Notes under the pieces: generated by a model
What the model was told of the DNA's origin: nothing
Databases searched by the model: none
The model's input: the letters and a program-made list of their open reading frames with translations, nothing else
Made by a program: the position numbers and the translations under genes
Assembly (NCBI GenBank): GCA_021323155.1
Contig: JAJTCI010000119.1
Span: 1 to 7,239, forward strand
Origin: Chitinophagaceae bacterium
GTDB lineage: Bacteria > Bacteroidota > Bacteroidia > Chitinophagales > Chitinophagaceae
DNA length: 7,239 bases
Direction: 5' to 3'
In this document: positions 1-5,824 of the stretch, in pieces
Position numbering within the stretch: position 1 is the first letter of the stretch
Layout of the letters: every line of letters begins with the position of its first letter

Positions 1-854
1 CCACAAACTGGGCAGGTTTTCTCAACTGGATGCCAGGCACGAAAAAAGTACTCGATTTCGGCCTGCAAAAAGATAAATCACTGGCGGCGTTAAAATCGGC
101 TGACGTATTATTCTGTCTCGACTTCAACGTCCTCCACCGCACCAAGCACATGGAAAATGTGTTGCTGGAAATGGACTGTATCAAAGTACTGATTGACCAT
201 CACCAGCAACCCCAGGAAGAAGCTTTCAATTTTGGCATCAGCGACACAACGAAGAGTTCTACCTGCGAAATGGTGTATGATTTTATCGTGGCATCGGGAC
301 ATAGCGATAAGATCAACACCGACGTGGCCGAATGCCTCTATACGGGTTTAATGACCGACACCGGTTCATTCCGCTATCCTTCCACAAGCGCTTCCGTTCA
401 CCGCATTGTTGCTCACCTGAAAGAAACGGGGCTGCAACACGCGAAGATCCATGAAGCGATATATGACAGTTTCCTGGAGAATAGGCTCCGCTTCATCGGC
501 CACGCCTTACTCAACAGGCTGGAAGTGTTTTACGAATACAATACATCGTTGATGTATATCCCCAAAGCCGACCTGCTTCGATTTGACATCAAGACCGGCG
601 ATACCGAAGGTCTCGTGAATTACCTGCTGAGTATCGAGGGTATTCGTTTCGGCGCGCTCGTGATAGATCGCGATGAAGAGAGAAAATGGAGTTTCCGGAG
701 TAAAGGTGATTTTGATGTGAATACATTTGCCCGCAAACATTTCGAAGGAGGCGGCCATTTCAACGCCTCGGGCGGAAGAAGCTCCGACTCGCTGGAACAA
801 ACAGTAAAAGTGTTTAAAGAAGTTTTTAAAGAATATAAAGATCAATTACAATAA
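1..854 (+). CDS. nrnA: DHH/DHHA1 family phosphoesterase (NrnA-like), 5' partial
   Basis: The reading frame is already open at base 3 (T-N-W-A-G-F-L-N-W-M-P-G), so the ATG at 30 is internal and the true start, with the first metal-binding DHxxxD-type motif, lies upstream of the window. Visible motifs are an aspartate in C-L-D-F-N (Asp codon at 120), the family-defining D-H-H (195-203), T-G-L-M-T-D-T-G-S-F (Asp codon at 357), and the C-terminal DHHA1 motif G-G-G-H-F-N-A-S-G-G (747-776), which binds the nucleic acid or nucleotide substrate. Family knowledge: such cytosolic Mn/Mg-dependent enzymes degrade nano-RNAs, and some dephosphorylate pAp; substrate choice cannot be read from the sequence. 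The stop is one base before the next gene's ATG, so the two are probably co-transcribed. The family is secure; the symbol nrnA is less so, because related DHH subfamilies act on cyclic dinucleotides or pApA. Confidence 0.9.
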   Translation, partial: TNWAGFLNWMPGTKKVLDFGLQKDKSLAALKSADVLFCLDFNVLHRTKHMENVLLEMDCIKVLIDHHQQPQEEAFNFGISDTTKSSTCEMVYDFIVASGHSDKINTDVAECLYTGLMTDTGSFRYPSTSASVHRIVAHLKETGLQHAKIHEAIYDSFLENRLRFIGHALLNRLEVFYEYNTSLMYIPKADLLRFDIKTGDTEGLVNYLLSIEGIRFGALVIDRDEERKWSFRSKGDFDVNTFARKHFEGGGHFNASGGRSSDSLEQTVKVFKEVFKEYKDQLQ

Positions 855-855
855 C

Positions 856-1866
856 ATGAGAAATCTGGTAGTGCTCATCGCAGGCGCATTGATATTGGGC
901 AGTTGCAATTCGGGTTATGAGAAGACCAAATCCGGCGCCCGTTTTAAAATAGTGGAAAGCAAAGGTGGCAAGCTCATCAAGCTGAAAGACATCGTGCGCA
1001 TGGACCAGGTGATCTTGATACCGGAGCGGGACACTATTCTTTATAACACGCACGGGCAGATGCCAAGCTATATGGGCATCGATACTGCCAGGAACCTGGA
1101 ATATGTTCAATACACCCTTTCTGAAGTGCTCATGCGTTCTAAAGTAGGCGATAGTGTGGTGGTCGTGTTCAGCAGCGATAGCCTGGCGATGCGGACGAAC
1201 CCGCAAACCGGTAAAAGGGAAGCGATGTACAATGACGTATTACAGCGCGGCGGCTTTGTAACAATGCGTATTCGCGTAAACAAAAGCTACGCGAACGACG
1301 CCGAAGTAGGTCCGGATCTTGCTTTGGACCGTGAAAAAGAAAATCAGCGCCGTACCGTGGAGCGCAAAGCCGCGCAGGAAAAATGGATGAAGGAAATGCA
1401 GGAGAAGCACCAGGCGGAGATCCGGGAGATTGAAGCATACCTGCAGAAAAACAATATCAAAACAGTTAAAACTCCGCTGGGTGTTTACGTCGAAGTGCAG
1501 CAGGCGGGCACACCACCGATTGGACAGGTAGGCGCAAAGGCGGAAGTGAATTATACAGGCCGCCTGTTAAAAGACGGGAAAGCATTCGACAGTAACGTCG
1601 ACCCCAGTTTCGAGCACCCGTTCCCCATGGGAGTGGTCATCGGCGGTGGTGGAGTGATTCCCGGTTTTGATGATGGCCTCAGGTACTTTGGTAAAGGTGG
1701 CCGCGGAAGGATATTTATTCCTTCTTATCTCGGCTACGGTGAAGAAGGATCGAAAGACCGGATTCCTCCGAACGCAACACTGATATTCGAAGTGGAGATG
1801 AAGAACATTGCCCCGGCCGATGCTGCGGGTACCCATTCTCCCGGTGACGGCCATACCGATCACTAA
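856..1866 (+). CDS. FKBP-type peptidyl-prolyl cis-trans isomerase lipoprotein
   Basis: A 336-residue protein with a lipoprotein signal peptide: a short basic start, a hydrophobic stretch and a lipobox L-G-S-C with the lipidated Cys at 17, so it should be anchored in the envelope. Residues 205-320 form a canonical FKBP domain: Y233-T-G, F244-D245-S, G-V267-I268-P-G-F271, Y-L-G-Y294-G and a closing F311 strand. The usual binding-pocket Trp (W59 of FKBP12) is Phe271. Residues about 40-145 look like a second, degenerate FKBP fold (T-L-S-E-V-L at 87-92, then K-V-G-D-S-V-V-V-V-F at 97-106). The two are joined by a charged helix, probably coiled coil, at 155-200, ending in the I-E-A-Y-L-Q-K-N-N-I type linker common in Bacteroidota FKBPs. 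A His/Asp/Gly-rich tail closes the protein. GldI, the gliding-motility lipoprotein, belongs to this group and I recall a similar gene order in Flavobacterium, but motility cannot be inferred here. Its 3' end overlaps folP by 4 bp. Confidence 0.9.
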   Translation: MRNLVVLIAGALILGSCNSGYEKTKSGARFKIVESKGGKLIKLKDIVRMDQVILIPERDTILYNTHGQMPSYMGIDTARNLEYVQYTLSEVLMRSKVGDSVVVVFSSDSLAMRTNPQTGKREAMYNDVLQRGGFVTMRIRVNKSYANDAEVGPDLALDREKENQRRTVERKAAQEKWMKEMQEKHQAEIREIEAYLQKNNIKTVKTPLGVYVEVQQAGTPPIGQVGAKAEVNYTGRLLKDGKAFDSNVDPSFEHPFPMGVVIGGGGVIPGFDDGLRYFGKGGRGRIFIPSYLGYGEEGSKDRIPPNATLIFEVEMKNIAPADAAGTHSPGDGHTDH

Positions 1867-2690
1867 GCCTCGCTATACGCCTGGAAGAGCCTGATAGCTT
1901 CAACCGCTTCCTTTACGTCATGCACACGTAGAATAGTGGCGCCGTTCAGTAGCGCGATGGTATGGAGAACGGTCGAACCATTAAGCGCCGCCTGTGGTGA
2001 GGTGCCCAGCGTTTTATAGACCGTTGATTTGCGCGAAAGCCCTGCCATGATCGGCTTATCCAGCATCCTTAGACACGACAACTCGCGCAACAACCGGAAA
2101 TTCTGTTCGATCGTTTTTGCGAATCCGAATCCCGGGTCAATGATCACATCTAATATTCCTGCCGCAGTACACTCCGCGGTCTTCTTTATTAAATAATCGA
2201 GTACCTCGCGACTGATGTCATCATACTGCGCGTGTGCTTGCATATCCGCCGGCGTCCCTTTCATATGCATGCATACATAAGGCACTTTAAGACCCGCCAC
2301 CGTACGGATCATTGCTTCATCCATAGTACCACCGCTCACATCATTTACAATACAGGCGCCTGCGGCAACCGCCTTTGCCGCTACTTCGGAGTCATAAGTG
2401 TCTACCGAAATAAATGCACCGGGGAAATCGCGTTGCACCTGCTTGATGGCGGGTAACACCCGGTGCAATTCTTCTTCCCTGCCAACTCGTTCACTGCCAG
2501 GGCGGGTACTTTGTCCGCCGATATCAAGGATAGTCGCGCCATCCGCCAGCATGGCTTCCGCTTTTGAAATAAGGTCAGTCTCACTCACTCGGCTGCCACT
2601 GTAAAACGAATCCGGGGTTACATTCAATATTCCCATCACGATGGGTTGTTCTATCGTGAGTATCCTCCCCTTACAATTCAACGTGAACAT
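1863..2690 (-). CDS. folP: Dihydropteroate synthase
   Basis: Folate-pathway enzyme that condenses p-aminobenzoate with 6-hydroxymethyl-7,8-dihydropterin pyrophosphate; the target of sulfonamides. The 275-residue length fits the family's TIM barrel. All signature segments are present in order: M-G-I-L-N-V-T-P-D-S-F (19-29), D-I-G-G-Q-S-T-R-P-G (56-65), V-D-T (96-98), N-D-V-S-G-G (116-121), M-H-M-K-G-T-P (141-147), D-P-G-F-G-F-A-K (185-192), G-L-S-R-K-S (217-222) and R-V-H-D-V (255-259). Gln60 replaces the Glu found in the Escherichia coli-type second signature; from memory this is usual in Bacteroidota and not a sign of inactivity. The ATG at 2690 leaves the expected short beta-strand before the first signature. 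The gene stands alone on its strand in this window, divergent from the DUF1599 gene 48 bp away and convergent with the FKBP gene. Confidence 0.97.
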   Translation of the reverse strand: MFTLNCKGRILTIEQPIVMGILNVTPDSFYSGSRVSETDLISKAEAMLADGATILDIGGQSTRPGSERVGREEELHRVLPAIKQVQRDFPGAFISVDTYDSEVAAKAVAAGACIVNDVSGGTMDEAMIRTVAGLKVPYVCMHMKGTPADMQAHAQYDDISREVLDYLIKKTAECTAAGILDVIIDPGFGFAKTIEQNFRLLRELSCLRMLDKPIMAGLSRKSTVYKTLGTSPQAALNGSTVLHTIALLNGATILRVHDVKEAVEAIRLFQAYSEA

Positions 2691-2738
2691 GTGTTGCTTT
2701 CAATTATCTTGCATAATTAATAAAATCGATCTGATTTG
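2691..2738. promoter_or_regulatory. Divergent intergenic spacer with AT-only inverted repeat (folP / DUF1599 gene)
   Basis: This 48-bp AT-rich gap must hold, or lie close to, the start signals for folP on - and the DUF1599 operon on +. It contains a perfect inverted repeat AATTAT-CTTGC-ATAATT (2702-2718), suitable in position for an operator or simply part of an AT-rich promoter. I found no good TAnnTTTG element on either strand and no Shine-Dalgarno sequence ahead of either ATG. The role is inferred from position. Confidence 0.3.
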
Positions 2739-3287
2739 ATGGAGACAATTCACCAATACAATGCGGCGGTAGAAAAATGCAAGGACGTATTCCTGAAAAA
2801 GACCAAAGACTATGGCACCTCCTGGAGAGTGCTCCGTACCATTTCAGTGGTGGACCAAATTTTCATTAAAGCACTCCGCATTCGCACCATCCAGGAAAAG
2901 CAGGCCCAGATGATCGGCGATAGCATCAGCAGCGAATTCGCCGGTATTGTAAATTACGGGGTGATCGGGTTGATACAGCTCGAACTGGAAAAACCGGGAG
3001 TGGAAGACCTGCCGGTAGACCGGGTTTCTGATCTATACGATCAGCACATCGGCAAGGTGCGTGACCTGATGCTGGAAAAGAACCATGACTACGGCGAGGC
3101 CTGGCGCGATATGAGCCAGGAGAGCTTCGCGGACCTGGTACTGGTAAAATTGCTGCGGATCCGGCAGATACTGGCTAATGATGGCAAAACGATCATCAGC
3201 GAAGGCATCGATGCCAATATCCACGACATCATCAACTACGCTGTTTTTGCCCTGGTATTGATCGAAGAAGGAAAACACGCGTCATGA
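2739..3287 (+). CDS. DUF1599 domain protein with two tandem repeats
   Basis: A 182-residue soluble, mainly helical protein built from two copies of one domain. Copy 1 (about 7-85) carries K-T-K-D-Y-G-T-S-W-R (21-30), I-K-A-L-R-I-R-T-I (43-51) and I-V-N-Y-G-V-I-G-L-I (70-79). Copy 2 (about 100-178) carries K-N-H-D-Y-G-E-A-W-R (114-123), V-K-L-L-R-I-R-Q-I (136-144) and I-I-N-Y-A-V-F-A-L-V (164-173), so the offset is about 93 residues throughout. This matches the Bacteroidota DUF1599 family as I remember it. No biochemical function is established; a link to nucleotide metabolism or modification has been proposed for the domain, and the K-x-x-D-Y-G plus N-Y-A helices recall MazG-like all-alpha proteins, which is inference. 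The start is the ATG at 2739; an in-frame TTG directly before it (2736) is less likely. It is first in a probable three-gene operon, 24 bp before the next gene. Confidence 0.88.
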   Translation: METIHQYNAAVEKCKDVFLKKTKDYGTSWRVLRTISVVDQIFIKALRIRTIQEKQAQMIGDSISSEFAGIVNYGVIGLIQLELEKPGVEDLPVDRVSDLYDQHIGKVRDLMLEKNHDYGEAWRDMSQESFADLVLVKLLRIRQILANDGKTIISEGIDANIHDIINYAVFALVLIEEGKHAS

Positions 3288-3311
3288 CATTTTGAATAAA
3301 CTCGATTCCCC

Positions 3312-4406
3312 ATGAAAGTATTGCTCACGATCACCCGGATTATTGTTGGCGTGCTTTTCATCTTCTCGGGCCTGGTAAAGGCCAACGACCCTCAAGGTCT
3401 CAGTTATAAAATGCACGAATATTTCGAAGCATGGAATATGGCTGCGCTCAATGATTACGCCCTTGCATTAGCGCTCGTGATGAATGTATTCGAGATTGTC
3501 GCCGGTATCGCCATCCTGCTGGGCTGGCGGGTAAAATTGTTCACCTGGCTACTGCTTTTGCTCATCATATTCTTCACCTTTCTCACGGGATACGCCGCAT
3601 TCTCCGGTAAGATAGCCGCCTGTGGATGTTTTGGTGACTGCATCCCGCTCAAACCCATTGAGTCGTTTTGGAAGGACGTTATCCTGCTCGTGTTGATCGT
3701 TTTCCTGCTCATCAACCACCAGCGCATCCGTCCCCTCGTAACACCGAAGATCGCCGTCGTCTCCCTGGCGCTTGCCACATTGATCGTTTCGGTAATGCAA
3801 TGGTATGTACTGGAGCATTTGCCGTTCGTCGACTGCCTTCCCTATAAAAAAGGAAATGACCTCGTGGAACAAATGAAAATGCCACCCGGCTATATCGCGG
3901 ATGAATATGCCTATACTTTCAAATATAAAAGAGATGGAAAGGAGTTTGAGTTCACGCAGGACAGCATCCCTGATGATGTGGATGAAAACTATGAGTTCGT
4001 TGGTCGCGGCCAGAAACTCATCCGGAAAGGGAATGACCTGAAACCTAAGATCACCGACTTCACCCTGAAGACATTATCTGGAACCGATACCACCCAGGCA
4101 ATCCTTACCCAACCGGGCAAATACATACTGATGTTTGCCCAGGTCGTCCTTGATAAGCCACAGCGGTATGATCAAACATTATGGCGGGAATTCCGGGAAA
4201 GGAATATTCCGTTCTTCATAGTGACGGCCGATCCTGAAAGCGCGAGGTTGAAGTTCGGACCTGGTTATACAGTGCTGAGCTGTGATGCTACTGTCATAAA
4301 AACGGCGGCAAGAGCCAATCCTACGTATTTTGTAATACAGGGAGGAAAGGTATTAGGCAAGGAAAGTTATGCGCGGACCGAGGAAATCCTCCAAAGCTTG
4401 AAGTGA
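3312..4406 (+). CDS. BT_3928-like DoxX/MauE-type membrane protein with thioredoxin-like C-terminal domain
   Basis: A 364-residue inner-membrane protein. Hydrophobic segments lie at about 5-22, 47-71, 74-95, 120-134 and 146-162. The first four resemble the DoxX/MauE four-helix unit (start I-I-V-G-V-L-F-I-F-S-G-L-V-K). Between helices 3 and 4 is a cysteine cluster, C104-G-C106-F-G-D-C110, typical of the MauE-like branch and possibly redox active. Two other cysteines (C175, C324) lie after the membrane part. Residues about 245-364 look like a thioredoxin/AhpC fold: T-D-F-T-L-K-T-L-S-G-T, a strand Y-I-L-M-F-A (271-276), and N-P-T-Y-F with P337 in the cis-Pro position. The active-site C-x-x-C expected after the Phe-Ala strand is absent, replaced by Q-V-V-L-D-K-P. 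The overall plan matches the Bacteroidota 'BT_3928 family', whose function is unknown to me. A role in envelope thiol chemistry is inference. Start ATG at 3312, 24 bp after the DUF1599 gene. Confidence 0.85.
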   Translation: MKVLLTITRIIVGVLFIFSGLVKANDPQGLSYKMHEYFEAWNMAALNDYALALALVMNVFEIVAGIAILLGWRVKLFTWLLLLLIIFFTFLTGYAAFSGKIAACGCFGDCIPLKPIESFWKDVILLVLIVFLLINHQRIRPLVTPKIAVVSLALATLIVSVMQWYVLEHLPFVDCLPYKKGNDLVEQMKMPPGYIADEYAYTFKYKRDGKEFEFTQDSIPDDVDENYEFVGRGQKLIRKGNDLKPKITDFTLKTLSGTDTTQAILTQPGKYILMFAQVVLDKPQRYDQTLWREFRERNIPFFIVTADPESARLKFGPGYTVLSCDATVIKTAARANPTYFVIQGGKVLGKESYARTEEILQSLK

Positions 4407-4408
4407 AG

Positions 4409-4453
4409 GCAATTCCCTAATTTCAAATCTCAAATCTCAAATCAAGGAATTGC
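4409..4453. repeat. 8-bp inverted repeat enclosing a heptamer array
   Basis: GCAATTCC at 4409-4416 and its exact reverse complement GGAATTGC at 4446-4453 flank 29 bases that are mostly the heptamer repeats described separately. In RNA this gives an 8-bp stem, nine with a G-U pair at 4408/4454, and an A/U/C-rich unpaired loop. The downstream arm includes the presumed TTG start codon of the permease (4450-4452). It could be a translational control hairpin, a small repeat element with terminal inverted repeats, or chance. No U-run follows, so it is not a classical intrinsic terminator. The symmetry is seen directly; function is not known. Confidence 0.6.
4415..4442. repeat. Heptamer tandem repeat array (YYNNAAT), four units
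   Basis: Four contiguous 7-base units on the + strand: CCCTAAT, TTCAAAT, CTCAAAT, CTCAAAT. Three perfect TCAAATC copies can also be framed at 4423-4443. The array fills most of the 43-bp gap between the BT_3928-like gene (stop at 4406) and the permease start. It shares unit length, orientation and the YYNNAAT pattern with the second array at 5825-5865. Confidence 0.8.
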
Positions 4454-5496
4454 TCCGCTTTATCACACGCAAACTCATGTATGGCTTACTGGTGCTGGTA
4501 GGCGTGGTGATCGTTGTCTTTTTCTTATTCCAGGGCTTTGGTGACCCGGCACGTCTCGTCATCGGTCAGACCGGTGACAGTGCCACCATCAGGAACATTC
4601 GCAAAGAACTGGCCCTGGACGAACCGAAATGGAAACAATTCGTTTTATACCTCAACGATGTCTCACCACTGGCGGTCCACACTACTGGAGAGATCAAAAG
4701 CAAAGAGCTGGAAGGAATATTCATTGGGGGTGATACCAAATTTGCGATCAAACTGCCTTATCTCCGGCGTTCCTACCAGACTAAGAAGAACGTAAGTGAA
4801 GTATTACTGGAAGCGTTACCCGGTACCGTGATCCTTGCACTCACCGCCATGCTGTTTGCCACATTGGTCGGCATTTTCCTCGGCGTGGTGGCCGCGGTAA
4901 AACAAAATACCTGGATGGATACCTCGGCCATATTCGCCAGTGTCCTCGGTATTTCTGCGCCATCATTTTTTATGGGGATAGTGATTGCTTACCTGTTCGG
5001 CTTCGTACTAAGCGACTACACCGGGCTGACAATGACTGGCAGTTTGTATAATATCGACCCGTTTGAAGGAAGAGAGTTACAATTGAAGAACCTCATACTA
5101 CCTGCCCTCACGCTCGGCATCCGGCCATTGGCCATCATTACGCAACTCACGCGTAGCGCCATGCTGGACGTATTGGAACAGGATTATATCCGCACTGCCT
5201 ACGCCAAGGGGCTCAGCAAAAGGGTAGTAGTGCTGCGCCATGGCTTGCGCAATGCGCTGAACCCGGTGATAACCGCCATCACAGGGTGGTTCGCCGAACT
5301 ACTTGCCGGGGCTTTCTTCGTGGAATACATCTTTGGTTGGAAGGGCATAGGCAAGGTTACAGTGGATGCGCTGGAAAAACTGGACTTCCCTGTGGTAATG
5401 GGCAGTGTCCTTATTACCGCCACATTTTTTATCATTGTAAACATCCTCGCGGACATCCTGTACGGGGTGGTAGATCCGCGGGTACGCGTTAAGTAG
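4450..5496 (+). CDS. DppB/OppB-family ABC transporter permease (TTG start)
   Basis: A 348-residue inner-membrane permease of the binding-protein-dependent di/oligopeptide type, the B-type half of the channel. The N-terminus L-R-F-I-T-R-K-L-M-Y-G-L-L-V-L-V-G-V-V is typical of the family, followed by TM1 (about 10-29), a long extracytoplasmic stretch (30-115) and five more membrane segments (about 123-149, 159-184, 216-235, 275-293, 316-342). The cytoplasmic EAA-type loop that contacts the ATPase is at about 245-270 (D-Y-I-R-T-A-Y-A-K-G-L-S ... L-R-N-A-L). The ending V-D-P-R-V-R is also characteristic. I chose TTG at 4450 because the next ATG (4477) would remove the conserved first nine residues. 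AAGGA at 4444-4448 is too close to the TTG to be a normal ribosome site. No C-type permease, ATPase or binding protein gene follows; the next gene is convergent and its stop codon abuts this one. Substrate and direction are unknown; peptide uptake is the family default. Confidence 0.9.
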   Translation: MLRFITRKLMYGLLVLVGVVIVVFFLFQGFGDPARLVIGQTGDSATIRNIRKELALDEPKWKQFVLYLNDVSPLAVHTTGEIKSKELEGIFIGGDTKFAIKLPYLRRSYQTKKNVSEVLLEALPGTVILALTAMLFATLVGIFLGVVAAVKQNTWMDTSAIFASVLGISAPSFFMGIVIAYLFGFVLSDYTGLTMTGSLYNIDPFEGRELQLKNLILPALTLGIRPLAIITQLTRSAMLDVLEQDYIRTAYAKGLSKRVVVLRHGLRNALNPVITAITGWFAELLAGAFFVEYIFGWKGIGKVTVDALEKLDFPVVMGSVLITATFFIIVNILADILYGVVDPRVRVK

Positions 5497-5778
5497 TTAC
5501 TTGATGATCACCTCGTATATCACTTTCTCGCCCATGAGCTCGTTGATGCGCTCGATGATCTTGGGCTTTTGAAACTGGAGTTCGTTCTTAAGGGGGCCTA
5601 CTGAAGAATGAATGAAGAGCTTCCCGTTCATGATCTCGATCTTATCCGTGTATCGCGCGACGGTCTTGCCCATCACTTTCTCCCAGACCTCTTCGATCTG
5701 AACAGCACGGATGCCGTTCTTCAGCCTGCTCTTTTCCAGGAAACCTTTGATCGCGTCACCAATGTGTAACTGGGCCAT
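5497..5778 (-). CDS. DUF721 (DciA/Zn-ribbon-less type) small protein downstream of recF
   Basis: A 93-residue basic protein beginning M-A-Q-L-H-I-G-D-A-I-K-G-F-L and carrying the DUF721 core: I-E-E-V-W-E-K-V-M-G-K-T-V-A-R-Y-T, then K-L-F-I-H-S-S-V-G-P-L-K-N-E-L and a helix before the end. In other bacteria DUF721 proteins include DciA, a loader of the replicative helicase, and a gene of this family commonly follows recF; a replication or repair role here is inference. The frame extends upstream to an ATG at 5835 and a TTG at 5850, but the extra residues are encoded by the heptamer repeat and unconserved-looking sequence, whereas family proteins start close to the I-G-D-A-I-K helix. The ATG at 5778 is therefore preferred. 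It lies 75 bp after recF on the same strand and may have its own promoter. Its stop codon touches the permease stop. Confidence 0.85.
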   Translation of the reverse strand: MAQLHIGDAIKGFLEKSRLKNGIRAVQIEEVWEKVMGKTVARYTDKIEIMNGKLFIHSSVGPLKNELQFQKPKIIERINELMGEKVIYEVIIK

Positions 5779-5781
5779 ACG

Positions 5782-5789
5782 CAAATATA
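5782..5789 (-). promoter_or_regulatory. Candidate Bacteroidota -7 promoter element for DUF721 gene
   Basis: On the - strand the octamer TATATTTG matches the Bacteroidota -7 consensus TAnnTTTG exactly. It ends three bases before the preferred ATG of the DUF721 gene, so transcription would begin at or next to the A of the start codon, giving a leaderless mRNA. No TTG/TTTG -33 partner was seen at the expected distance, which weakens the call. The gene may instead, or also, be transcribed from recF. Confidence 0.4.
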
Positions 5790-5824
5790 CGGGTGTGTGT
5801 TCACCGTTATCAGGGTGACTGTAT

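Noticed and set aside
30..32. ATG at 30 as the start of the DHH phosphoesterase
   Set aside because: The frame is open to base 3 with family-like sequence before the ATG, and the first metal-binding motif is missing, so the gene begins outside the window.
722..729. TACATTTG, a TAnnTTTG promoter match on +
   Set aside because: It lies inside the DHH phosphoesterase coding region with no -33 partner and the next gene is only one base from this one; probably chance.
507..1438. Several antisense open frames opposite the DHH and FKBP genes
   Set aside because: They lie wholly opposite well-supported genes, have unusual residue composition and match no family I recognise.
1847..1863. Weak CGGT...ACCG hairpin near the FKBP stop as a terminator
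   Set aside because: Only about four pairs, a large loop and no T-run.
2736..2738. TTG as start of the DUF1599 gene
   Set aside because: It directly precedes an ATG in the same frame and adds only one residue; the ATG is the simpler choice.
2733..2739. GATTTGA at the DUF1599 start as a third member of the heptamer repeat family
   Set aside because: A single 7-base match is expected about once in a window of this size on both strands.
4415..4442. CRISPR-like array
   Set aside because: Units are 7 bases with no spacers and only a few copies; this is a simple tandem repeat.
4444..4448. AAGGA as a Shine-Dalgarno site for the permease
   Set aside because: Only one base separates it from the TTG, too close for normal initiation, and such sites are generally little used in Bacteroidota.
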